Shown here: positions 57,373-64,000 of the stretch, piece after piece
Numbering within the stretch: position 1 is the stretch's first letter
How the letters are laid out: each line of letters begins with the position of its first letter
Source: Thiomicrorhabdus immobilis
GTDB taxonomy: Bacteria > Pseudomonadota > Gammaproteobacteria > Thiomicrospirales > Thiomicrospiraceae
Assembly (NCBI RefSeq): GCF_021654855.1
Contig: NZ_AP024202.1
Location: 744,001-808,000 of the forward strand
DNA: 64,000 nucleotides
Direction: 5' to 3'
Position numbers and translations under genes: made by a program
The notes under the pieces: generated by a model
Databases searched by the model: none
Seen by the model: only the letters and a program-made list of their open reading frames with translations
What the model was told of the DNA's origin: nothing

Positions 57373-58167
57373 ATGGGGCTTAAATTAGGAATCATTCAGT
57401 TTGATGCTGTTTGGCAGAATACGCCGGTCAACCTGCAGCACCTTAAAAATAGCTTGGTGAAACAGGATTGGTCAACAATGGATGTCTTGCTTTTACCAGA
57501 GATATTCCATGCAGGGTTTGCTATGCAACCGCAGTTGTTTGCCGAATCCATCGACGGGCTAGTGAGTCAGTGTTTGGCTGATTTGGCGATGGAGTATTCT
57601 GTTACGATTGTAGCGGGGGTGGCGCAACGAAGGGTGCGTGCAGATTGCACAGGACAGCAATTAAGTTTTTTCAATAACGCTTTGGTGTTTGATAAAAGTG
57701 GTGAGCAAACTGCCTCTTATACTAAACAGACTCTTTTTAGTTATGCCAATGAGCAGCAGGTGTATCAAGCGGGTCATAAATCGAAAATAGTGGAGATAAA
57801 CGGCCAACCATTCGGTTTGTTTATTTGCTATGACCTCCGTTTTCCTGAGCTGTTTCGTAAGATTGCCAAACAGGTTAAAGGGATGATTGTTTTGGCTAAT
57901 TGGCCTGAAAGTAGACAGAATCACTGGGAGAGTTTGCTTAAAGCCCGTGCGATTGAAAACCAGTGTTTTGTGATTGGCGTAAACCGCATCGGTCAAGATG
58001 GTAATGGTTTGATTTATGCTGGCGGGTCTTGCGTGATTTCTCCCTTAGGGGAGGTGTTGGCTTATGCTGATGCAGAGCAGACATGGTTAACTGGCGAAAT
58101 TGAACTGCAACAAGTGGACGAGGTGAGAGAACAATTTCCATTTTTGGAGGATATGTACGTTTTATAA
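57373..58167 (+). CDS. Nitrilase-superfamily carbon-nitrogen hydrolase (omega-amidase-like)
   Basis: A 264-residue enzyme with the catalytic triad Glu43 (LLPEIFHAGF), Lys118 (YTKQTLF) and Cys152 (FICYDLRFPE). The sequence around the Cys and the overall length match the YafV/omega-amidase branch that hydrolyses alpha-ketoglutaramate or ketosuccinamate. It probably serves metabolite repair after glutamine transamination. It is monocistronic; the terminator begins right after the stop codon. Confidence 0.88.
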   Translation: MGLKLGIIQFDAVWQNTPVNLQHLKNSLVKQDWSTMDVLLLPEIFHAGFAMQPQLFAESIDGLVSQCLADLAMEYSVTIVAGVAQRRVRADCTGQQLSFFNNALVFDKSGEQTASYTKQTLFSYANEQQVYQAGHKSKIVEINGQPFGLFICYDLRFPELFRKIAKQVKGMIVLANWPESRQNHWESLLKARAIENQCFVIGVNRIGQDGNGLIYAGGSCVISPLGEVLAYADAEQTWLTGEIELQQVDEVREQFPFLEDMYVL

Positions 58168-58168
58168 T

Positions 58169-58194
58169 AAGCCACCAGGCCTGGTGGCTTTTTT
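58169..58194. terminator. Palindromic terminator with ACCAGGCCTGGT core after the amidase gene
   Basis: A 22-base perfect palindrome (58169-58190) whose arms are AAGCCACCAGG and CCTGGTGGCTT, followed by T residues. The 12-mer core is 58174-58185. It lies 1 base past the stop codon and also faces the end of the convergent Trx-fold gene. Confidence 0.88.
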
Positions 58195-58201
58195 GTCGGA
58201 T

Positions 58202-58735
58202 TTATTGCGGAATTTGTTTTGGGTTGTTTAACGCTTTAAGCGATTGATTAATAGACTGTTTTAAATAAAACGGATAAAAATCATAAGCACCGGAAAGCAG
58301 TTGATTAGTAATCACTTCTCCCTCACCATCCACAAAAATCACTACCGGTAAACTGCTTAAATTATAAAGGGCTTTAAACTCTTCATTGGCAAGTGTTTCA
58401 CCATAAAAGTCCACGGTGGTTTCGTCCACATTCACATTGATTTCCGTCATCAACACATAACCATCAAGCTGTCCTGAATAGAGTGTGGGTAGAATGGCTT
58501 CGTCTTTTAGGTTTTCTGTTGATTTCAAGCCTTTGGCCGAGAACAGAATCGCAATCGGCAAATTCTGTTCTGTGGCTTGTTTGCCTAATTCTTGTAGGTT
58601 TTTTGCAATTGGTAATACGCTGGTATCGCTATAAGCCGAGTTTGAAAACAATACAAAAAATGCAATCACCAGGCCTGGTAGTAATTTTTTAGCAGCCAAC
58701 ATAAGGTGTAAAAGAGAGCCTTGAATAGAACGCAT
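58202..58735 (-). CDS. Exported thioredoxin-fold protein lacking the CxxC motif
   Basis: A 177-residue protein with a signal/anchor segment (about 17-35, cleavage near SAYSD). The fold is Trx-like: a helix-strand PIAILFSAKG and the cis-Pro loop LSSLPVVIFVDGEGEV. Where CxxC should be the sequence reads SAKGLKS, and the protein has no Cys, so it cannot act as a disulfide reductase. It resembles SoxW/DsbE-like periplasmic proteins in layout. A full ACCAGGCCTGGT copy (58668-58679) is part of its signal-peptide coding region. Confidence 0.75.
   Translation of the reverse strand: MRSIQGSLLHLMLAAKKLLPGLVIAFFVLFSNSAYSDTSVLPIAKNLQELGKQATEQNLPIAILFSAKGLKSTENLKDEAILPTLYSGQLDGYVLMTEINVNVDETTVDFYGETLANEEFKALYNLSSLPVVIFVDGEGEVITNQLLSGAYDFYPFYLKQSINQSLKALNNPKQIPQ
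58668..58679. repeat. ACCAGGCCTGGT palindrome inside a coding region
   Basis: The only full 12-mer of the window that lies inside a gene; on the minus strand it encodes part of the signal peptide (LPGL region) of the Trx-fold protein. A near copy (ACCAGGCCTGAT) is 103 bases away at 58771-58782. Confidence 0.85.
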
Positions 58736-58927
58736 GATTTTTAACCTATTAAAAATAATTTATTCATCTTACCAGGCCTGATAAGTCGATTTGCAAAATT
58801 TTAAGATTGAGATAATTAAGGAGTAAAAACCAAGGGCAAAAAGGCGAGGGAAATTAGACGGTGTCTGTTTTGAGCTGAATTAGAGGTAACTCAGCTCAAT
58901 GAGGTTAAGTCATTCGACTTAGATGGG

Positions 58928-59548
58928 TTAAGCCATGATCTCAAGTAGTTCAACATCAAAAATCAATGCTGAATAAGGTGCTATTTTTCCACCAGAACCT
59001 TGAGCGCCATAGGCCAATTCTTGAGGAATATATAAACGCCATTTTGAACCGGTAGGCATTAACTGCAACGCTTCAGTCCAACCTGCAATCACACGGTTAA
59101 CCGGGAATTGAGCTGGCTGACCACGTTCAACCGAGCTATCAAAAACCGTACCGTCAATCAATGTTCCGTGATAGTGTGTGGATACCACAGATTCCGGGCC
59201 AGGTTTTTCACCCGTACCTTCGGTTAATATTTCATACTGTAGACCTGAAGCGGTGACAAAAACGCCTTCTTTTTGGGCGTTTCCAGCTAAAAAGGCTTCA
59301 CCTTGCGCACCGGCAACTTTAGCTTGTTCAGCATGTTTGGCTTGCATGATATCGTTAATTTCTTGGAATGCTTGAGCAAACGCTTCTTGGCTAATCGGGC
59401 TTTCAGTCCCTTCCAAAGCATCCAATACACCCGCAGCAACCGCTTGAGGGCTGACGCCTTCAAATGGATCTGAAGCCAACTGCTCACCCATCTGGCGACC
59501 GATACCGTAACTTACAATTTCTGGTGTGGTAGTAAAGTTGTTAGACAT
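58928..59548 (-). CDS. fklB: FKBP-type peptidyl-prolyl isomerase (FklB/Mip-like)
   Basis: About 206 residues: an N-terminal helical dimerisation domain (about 1-95, ISQEAFAQAFQEINDIM) and a C-terminal FKBP domain with VSTHYHGTLIDGTVFDSS, VIAGWTEALQLM and YGAQGSGGKIAPYSALIFDVELL. ATG 59548 is preferred over TTG 59554 because AGGA is well spaced for it. It has no signal peptide, so it is the cytoplasmic FklB form. It assists protein folding by proline isomerisation. Confidence 0.92.
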   Translation of the reverse strand: MSNNFTTTPEIVSYGIGRQMGEQLASDPFEGVSPQAVAAGVLDALEGTESPISQEAFAQAFQEINDIMQAKHAEQAKVAGAQGEAFLAGNAQKEGVFVTASGLQYEILTEGTGEKPGPESVVSTHYHGTLIDGTVFDSSVERGQPAQFPVNRVIAGWTEALQLMPTGSKWRLYIPQELAYGAQGSGGKIAPYSALIFDVELLEIMA

Positions 59549-59653
59549 GTTCAAAGTCCTGTTGAATGAAAAACGAGCATCTTAGCATAAATGAGCTGTT
59601 GACGCTGATTGGGTTGGTTAAACAGGTTCATTGAACGGTTGCAGATTTGGCGC

Positions 59654-60295
59654 TCAACCTAAACCTCTTTTTATGCCTATCACTAATGAAATGACACCTA
59701 AAATCTGTATTAGATGATAAATTCCGTTGTGGTCAAATAGCCAGATAAGGGTTACAGAAAGTTCAGTGGTTTGAATAAAAGAAGCTGTAATTGTGATTAA
59801 GATTCCCAGTGTCATATAAACGGAACCTTTTAGTTTGTCTGTATAAGCCAACCAAAAGTAACCCGATAAAGAATATAGCATGATTGTGAGCTGATAAATG
59901 ATGAAAATATTAAAACTATCAGGCCAAAATAAGGTGCTTACAAAGAAAATTAGAGCGATGAATAGAACAAAGGGTAAGACTCTTCTAGAGGTTTTTTCGC
60001 TAAAAATATCGTTGGTGCTGGCAATCGCAAATAGGCTGACCAGTAAGGCTAGAGAAAAATTGAGAAGATGCCATAAATTGGTTTGCAATTCAAAAGGGAT
60101 TTTAAAACCATGAACCACTGCACCAAGGCTAGAGGCAAAAGTTAGGACACCAAATAGTCCAACCCAGATCTGGAGTTTCCATTTTTGCGTAGTTAAATTT
60201 TGGCGAAGATAAACTAAACTGGCTAAAGCAATCAGCGCCAAAAGCGCATCGGTAATCGCGGTGCTTTGTTCGTTGGCTAAATCAATAAATTCCAT
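59654..60295 (-). CDS. Seven-helix membrane protein, unrecognised family
   Basis: A 213-residue protein with about seven hydrophobic helices and short loops. A His-rich end, WLFDHNGIYHLIQILG (about 185-200), recalls the metal-site helices of some seven-helix membrane hydrolases. I do not know the function. It is preceded by a normal-looking start (AAAGG about 8 bases upstream) and by a region with the tandem repeats. Confidence 0.65.
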   Translation of the reverse strand: MEFIDLANEQSTAITDALLALIALASLVYLRQNLTTQKWKLQIWVGLFGVLTFASSLGAVVHGFKIPFELQTNLWHLLNFSLALLVSLFAIASTNDIFSEKTSRRVLPFVLFIALIFFVSTLFWPDSFNIFIIYQLTIMLYSLSGYFWLAYTDKLKGSVYMTLGILITITASFIQTTELSVTLIWLFDHNGIYHLIQILGVISLVIGIKRGLG

Positions 60296-60380
60296 AATGA
60301 CCTTTCAGAAAAGGTAACGGTAGCTTGCATGATAAGCCAGGTGTTTGGGGATTTGTGCAAGATTTAAATGATTTCTAGCC

Positions 60381-60428
60381 TTAACTCATGCTTTAACTCA
60401 TGCTTTAACTCATGCTTTAACTCATGCT
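60381..60428. repeat. Four tandem copies of a 12-base repeat
   Basis: The unit TTAACTCATGCT is repeated exactly four times without variation and runs directly into TTAACCAGGCCTGGTTA. It lies between the seven-helix gene and the DUF1415 gene, 15 bases beyond the latter's stop codon on the minus strand. Confidence 0.95.
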
Positions 60429-60429
60429 T

Positions 60430-60445
60430 TAACCAGGCCTGGTTA
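60430..60445. repeat. TAACCAGGCCTGGTTA palindrome overlapping a stop codon
   Basis: A 16-base perfect palindrome; its last three bases (60443-60445) are the complement of the TAA stop of the DUF1415 gene. The 12-mer core is 60432-60443. Confidence 0.88.
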
Positions 60446-61006
60446 CTTTTTGAAGATATGCGGAAACAAAGCTATTTTTTGTTCTTGGCTTAACCCACAC
60501 ACCGTTTCAATATTCTGTTCAGGAATCGATTCTGGATTTGGATAATGGGCAATGGCTTTTTCCAGGCTGGCTTCACGCAATAAATGCAAAATAGGGTAGG
60601 GTGCACGGTTGGTTAGGTTCTCGTCATCTTCGGGCTCGGTACCCCCAAACTGATAGTCTGGATGAAAGGTCGCCACCTGGAAAACTCCTTCCCATTCGTT
60701 GTCTTCAATCAAGGCGTCTACATATTCTAAAAAGTCATTGTAGTCGTAAAAGTCTTCTAGCATATTCGGCACTATCAACAGGGTGGTCTCAATGCTTTCT
60801 GCTTTGGTTTCGGCCAATAAATTCAACTCATTTTGTAAATCTTCCAGTAAACACGCATCGGTATTGCAGTGTGATATCGCAAAACGGATTTGTTGGTTTT
60901 TATAAGGTTGGGAGGCAAAAGGGCAGAGATTTAAGCCAATAACGACCTTGTCTAACCACTGGTTAACGTCATTCAAAATCTGTTCATTGTTGGTTGGGTT
61001 AGACAT
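60443..61006 (-). CDS. DUF1415 family protein
   Basis: A 187-residue soluble protein. The conserved start region VNQWLDKVVIGLNLCPFA (14-31), the acidic LIVPNMLEDFYDYNDFLE and FQVATFHPDYQFGGTEPEDDENLTNRAPYPILHLLRE (in part) are the hallmarks of DUF1415. Its role is unknown. It lies 11 bases downstream of the next gene upstream on the minus strand and is likely co-transcribed with it. Confidence 0.88.
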   Translation of the reverse strand: MSNPTNNEQILNDVNQWLDKVVIGLNLCPFASQPYKNQQIRFAISHCNTDACLLEDLQNELNLLAETKAESIETTLLIVPNMLEDFYDYNDFLEYVDALIEDNEWEGVFQVATFHPDYQFGGTEPEDDENLTNRAPYPILHLLREASLEKAIAHYPNPESIPEQNIETVCGLSQEQKIALFPHIFKK

Positions 61007-61017
61007 AAGGTCTCTCT

Positions 61018-61872
61018 CTAAACGATTTTTTGTTGCAGGATAGAGCTGTTTTTTAATTCAGCCAGTTCACCGGTTAAATGGGCATAAACTTCATCTGCGC
61101 TGTTTAACGAAGCATCGTAAACATAGATAGCCACCTGGTCACCAGGTTGAAGAAATACGCTTTCACCAAATTCGGTATAGGTGGTGGCACCCAAACTCAC
61201 CATGATTTGAGCAGGGTATTGCGCCTGTTGCAAGATCTGGTGGAGGTTTTCCAATGGCCCGAAATCTTGTTGCTGATTGAGTTTTTCAATCATCCAGTCG
61301 TTGAGTTGTTGATGAAAATAGGAATAGGTCAACACCGAACTGTCTTTACCATAAGCGTGGATTTGTCCATCGCGAATTAAAAAAGAGGCGATTCTAAACG
61401 TGTCTAATTCACAATCTGGTTTAAAGCTGTTCATTTCAATAAACTGCTCGGCAACCCCTTTGGTTGCTTTCCCCCAGTTTTTCTTTTCGCTGATTTTTTT
61501 GGCGCCTGGTTTGCGAATGGAGCAATCATTGAATGCCGCAAACGCTTGTGGTTTAAGTTCAATCACTTTTCCATCATCGTATTCAACATTAAATAACACA
61601 CATACCTCAGGTTCGGCTTGCAGGTGCGCATTGTCGGCTAGGTTTTCTGGGTAGCGAATTTCTGTTGAAGAGAGCGGGTAAACACCTAGCTGTTTGTCTG
61701 AACTTTTAACGTAATAAGGAAAGATGCCTTTAGGCGCATTGGTGGTTGCGGTTTTTACATTGACAAAATCCGGGGTTTCTCCGGCTTGTTCTAGGTGGCC
61801 GGCAAAGTTGCCCGCCACTCCAAACCCTACAATATCTTGTAGGGTGGTTTGATCAATTGGAAAATAACTCAT
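61018..61872 (-). CDS. Conserved protein, FAH-like fold (DUF5718-like)
   Basis: A 284-residue cytosolic protein. It opens LQDIVGFGVAGNFAGHLEQAGE; EPEVCVLFNVEYDDGKVIELKP and AFAAFNDCSIRKPGA follow, resembling the substrate/metal-binding part of fumarylacetoacetase-fold proteins. I associate it with DUF5718, but am not sure. The function is unknown. It lies 6 bases downstream of cytochrome b561, so the minus-strand run 62430 to 60443 is probably one operon. Confidence 0.65.
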   Translation of the reverse strand: MSYFPIDQTTLQDIVGFGVAGNFAGHLEQAGETPDFVNVKTATTNAPKGIFPYYVKSSDKQLGVYPLSSTEIRYPENLADNAHLQAEPEVCVLFNVEYDDGKVIELKPQAFAAFNDCSIRKPGAKKISEKKNWGKATKGVAEQFIEMNSFKPDCELDTFRIASFLIRDGQIHAYGKDSSVLTYSYFHQQLNDWMIEKLNQQQDFGPLENLHQILQQAQYPAQIMVSLGATTYTEFGESVFLQPGDQVAIYVYDASLNSADEVYAHLTGELAELKNSSILQQKIV

Positions 61873-61878
61873 AGGCCT

Positions 61879-62430
61879 TTAGATTTCTTTTTTGTTTTTA
61901 CCTAACATGCGTAACAAGGTGGCGTCTTTATAGACCAAGTGGTGTTTCAAAGCTCCGGCAATATGAAGTGCAACGATGGCAATCAATAGGTAACCCGCAG
62001 TGCCGTGGATTTCTTCGGCAATTTCATGAATCATCTCATTTTCACCAATCAACACCGGTAGCGTGAATAGGTTAAAGAAAGAGACGTCATGACCACCCGT
62101 GGTTGACATGATCCAGCCTGAAATCGGCATCATGATCATCGCAAGATATAAAATACCTTTTACCGCATGGCCTAGAATATGTTCAAACTTGCTGTTAGAG
62201 ATTTGTTCAGGGTTCGGGCTGATTTTCAGCCATAATAAACGTACCATCATCAACATGAAAAGACCGATTCCCAATGATTTATGCAGTTGATACATCTCAA
62301 GTCTTTCTGGGCCTTTTTCCATTTCATGCATATAGATACCCAAACCAATAAGGCCAATAAACAATGCGGCCGAAAGCCAATGGTTGGCACGAGAAACCAG
62401 GCCATAATTTTGTTCACTATTTTTCAACAT
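61879..62430 (-). CDS. Cytochrome b561
   Basis: A 183-residue four-helix membrane di-heme protein. Heme-ligand His candidates lie in SRANHWLSAALF, YQLHKSLGIG, HAVKGILYLAMI and IVALHIAGALKHHLV. It moves electrons between the quinone pool and periplasmic or superoxide-linked reactions. It lies upstream of the DUF5718-like gene and downstream of the CnoX-like gene (31-base gap). Confidence 0.9.
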   Translation of the reverse strand: MLKNSEQNYGLVSRANHWLSAALFIGLIGLGIYMHEMEKGPERLEMYQLHKSLGIGLFMLMMVRLLWLKISPNPEQISNSKFEHILGHAVKGILYLAMIMMPISGWIMSTTGGHDVSFFNLFTLPVLIGENEMIHEIAEEIHGTAGYLLIAIVALHIAGALKHHLVYKDATLLRMLGKNKKEI

Positions 62431-62461
62431 TTATATACCCTCTAATTTATATTTTGTATTT

Positions 62462-63328
62462 TTAATAAAGTAAGCTTTGGAATTTTCTTCGATACATTGT
62501 AACCAATTCAGGGGCTTTTGCAGTAAGCATTTCAAAGGCTTTTAAAATGGTTTTTTGCGGCAAACCTTCCTGATAAGTTCGATCGATTGTGAAAAGTTTG
62601 AACAGGGTTTGTAGTGCTTTTTCGGCATGGCCGTTGAGCATTAAGTAACCCGCTAAAGCGTAGAGTGCATCAACGTCATTTTGATTTTCTGCCAAGGTCG
62701 CTTGAATAACTTCAATCTCAGGTGCTTGCTCCAGCGCTTCAGAAAAGAATAGAATCCCATCAAGTTCTTTACCTTTGGGGTCTTTCTGTGCCTCTTCCGG
62801 TAGTTTATAGAACAGGTCTTTGGCCTTGTCCAAGTGCCCGGTGTGTAAATACATTTGCACTAAATCCAGGTGGATCTTGAAGTTGTTGGCGTTCACTTTG
62901 GCGGCTTCGCCAAGCAGTTGAATAGCTTGGTCATATTGGCCTTGCGCAAAAGCTTCGCCAGCTTGTTTGCGTAAAACCTCAGAAGGTTCTTCTTTGATAT
63001 TGGCATTTAACATCGATCGATAGGCTTCTTCACTTAATAAGCCTTCGTATTCGGTAACGATATCGCCATCAATAATCAGTTTATAAAGCGGTACGCCAGG
63101 TAAACCAAACTTTTGCGCGATGTCTTTCTCTTTGTCCACATTGAGTTTGGCGAAAATGAACTTGCCGGCCATCTCATTCGCTAACTTTTCCAAGATGGTA
63201 TTGGCGAGCTTACTTTGCTCGTTCAGCGGCGACCAGCAGTTTAGGAGCACCGGAAAACGTTTGGAGTTTCTAATCACCATCTCTTGAATGTTGTTAGCGG
63301 TGATATCGACAATCATGGCTTCAGACAT
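62462..63328 (-). CDS. cnoX: CnoX/YbbN-like co-chaperone (Trx-fold plus TPR)
   Basis: 288 residues. The N-terminal thioredoxin fold (about 1-110) keeps KFIFAKLNVDKEKDIAQKFG and the cis-Pro in GLPGVPLYKLI, but the active site reads CWSPLNEQS instead of WCGPC, so it has no CxxC. TPR-like helices follow (about 120-280, AFAQGQYDQAIQLLGEAAK). E. coli CnoX also lacks a classical redox pair and holds clients for GroEL and DnaK. AAGGAAAT precedes the ATG. Confidence 0.85.
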   Translation of the reverse strand: MSEAMIVDITANNIQEMVIRNSKRFPVLLNCWSPLNEQSKLANTILEKLANEMAGKFIFAKLNVDKEKDIAQKFGLPGVPLYKLIIDGDIVTEYEGLLSEEAYRSMLNANIKEEPSEVLRKQAGEAFAQGQYDQAIQLLGEAAKVNANNFKIHLDLVQMYLHTGHLDKAKDLFYKLPEEAQKDPKGKELDGILFFSEALEQAPEIEVIQATLAENQNDVDALYALAGYLMLNGHAEKALQTLFKLFTIDRTYQEGLPQKTILKAFEMLTAKAPELVTMYRRKFQSLLY

Positions 63329-63393
63329 GAACTATTTCCTTAATTGATTCTTTTGGTTTAATGCTTGTTGTTTGAACAGTCTGTTAACTTTGA

Positions 63394-64000
63394 TTAACTG
63401 TTTTTTAATGTGGCTTTAAGTTCGTATAACGCATCCAGCGCTTTTCTTGGCGTCAGCTCATTCGGATCAATCTCTTCCAAGAGTTGCTGTACTTTTTCTA
63501 AAGCAGGATTAGGTTGTACGCTAAACATATCAAACTGTTGAATGGGTTCTGCAACTGGACTCGTTTTTGTAGCGGAAGTTGCAGGCGGTGTAGCGTTTTT
63601 TTGAGTAACCGCTTGATTCTCCAGCTGGCTTAAATGCTGTTTAGCCAATTGAATCACATTTTGCGGTACACCTGCCAATGCCGCTACTTGTAAACCATAG
63701 CTTTGTGATGCCGGCCCGTCTTGTACTTGGTGTAGAAATACAATGCTGTCTTGATGCTCTATGGCGTCTAAATGTACGTTGATTGTGTTGTCAAAGCGTT
63801 CATTCAAAGTGGTGAGCTCAAAGTAGTGGGTGGCAAACAGGCAGTAACCTTTCACATTTTGCGCAATGTGTTCCGCAATGGCCCAGGCTAAAGCCAAACC
63901 GTCAAACGTAGAGGTTCCTCGACCCACTTCATCCATCAAAATCAACGAGTTTTCAGTGGCGTGGTGCAAGATGTTAGCGGTTTCCGTCATCTCCACCATA
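63394..64000 (-). CDS. mutS: DNA mismatch repair protein MutS (C-terminal part, cut by window edge)
   Basis: The visible 202 residues are the end of Mut[11 protein letters not shown]-like [14 protein letters not shown], Walker [33 protein letters not shown], the dimer helix [20 protein letters not shown] and the C-terminal tetramerisation tail [14 protein letters not shown]. The start lies beyond base 64000. MutS recognises mismatches and small loops. No frameshift is visible in this part. Confidence 0.97.
   Translation of the reverse strand, partial: MVEMTETANILHHATENSLILMDEVGRGTSTFDGLALAWAIAEHIAQNVKGYCLFATHYFELTTLNERFDNTINVHLDAIEHQDSIVFLHQVQDGPASQSYGLQVAALAGVPQNVIQLAKQHLSQLENQAVTQKNATPPATSATKTSPVAEPIQQFDMFSVQPNPALEKVQQLLEEIDPNELTPRKALDALYELKATLKNS

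Noticed and set aside
60381-60428. Tandem repeat considered as a CRISPR array
   Set aside because: Units are 12 bases with no spacers between them, and there are no cas genes.

Overview
The window looks like chromosomal DNA of a free-living gammaproteobacterium. The best guess is a sulfur oxidiser of the Thiomicrospira/Hydrogenovibrio/Thiomicrorhabdus group. This is inferred from the gene order (mreBCD-mrdA-mrdB-dacA-dat-ybeD-lipB-lipA), a SoxXA-binding-like lipoprotein, the CheD/CheA and TonB genes, and moderate base composition. No rRNA, tRNA, CRISPR array, prophage or transposase gene was seen.

Layout. 1-5.4 kb: tail of an unknown gene, a HicA-like orphan, a cold-shock gene with a structured leader, a BASS transporter, YaaA, a DyP peroxidase, a small membrane protein and an unusual Hsp33. 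5.4-15.5 kb (minus strand): lipoate synthesis (lipA, lipB, ybeD), a class IV aminotransferase, then the cell-wall elongation block dacA, rodA, mrdA, mreD, mreC, mreB. 15.9-19.1 kb: gatCAB. 19.5-26.6 kb: a sensory locus of a small PstS-like protein, a porin-like barrel, a 1390-residue hybrid kinase and an HD-GYP response regulator. 26.8-29.7 kb: htpX, an orphan HsdR-N nuclease-like gene and a 605-bp element with inverted-repeat ends. 29.7-37.5 kb: a lone trpB, sufE, exbB-exbD-tonB, a Tat-exported metallo-beta-lactamase-fold protein, serB, an RDD protein, a CbiM-like permease and a SoxK-like lipoprotein. 37.8-45.1 kb: guaB, guaA, tadA, then cheD-cheA and a candidate CheZ-like phosphatase. 45.3-53 kb: a DUF302-like secreted protein, htpG, ybiT and a DUF2339 membrane protein. 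53.2-57.2 kb: a cluster of three tandem 44-residue secreted peptides and a very large Asp-box lipoprotein. 57.4-64 kb: a nitrilase-family amidase, a Trx-fold protein without active-site Cys, an FKBP, several conserved hypothetical proteins, cytochrome b561, a CnoX-like co-chaperone and the 3' part of mutS.

Three observations stand out. First, at 53254-53759 there are three tandem paralogous micro-genes, each encoding a signal peptide followed by a mature peptide of about 24 residues that starts with His-His and ends in HL(D/E)(M/L)VF. Two similar 17-bp inverted repeats lie upstream. Second, the perfect 12-bp palindrome ACCAGGCCTGGT occurs ten times in 64 kb, nine times between genes and mostly just past stop codons, and twice it forms the core of a terminator hairpin; its 8-bp core also recurs inside genes. 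Third, htpX and htpG share the same sigma-32-like promoter, CTTGAAA-N13-CCTTAT.

All functional calls rest on reading protein motifs by eye; no database search was run.
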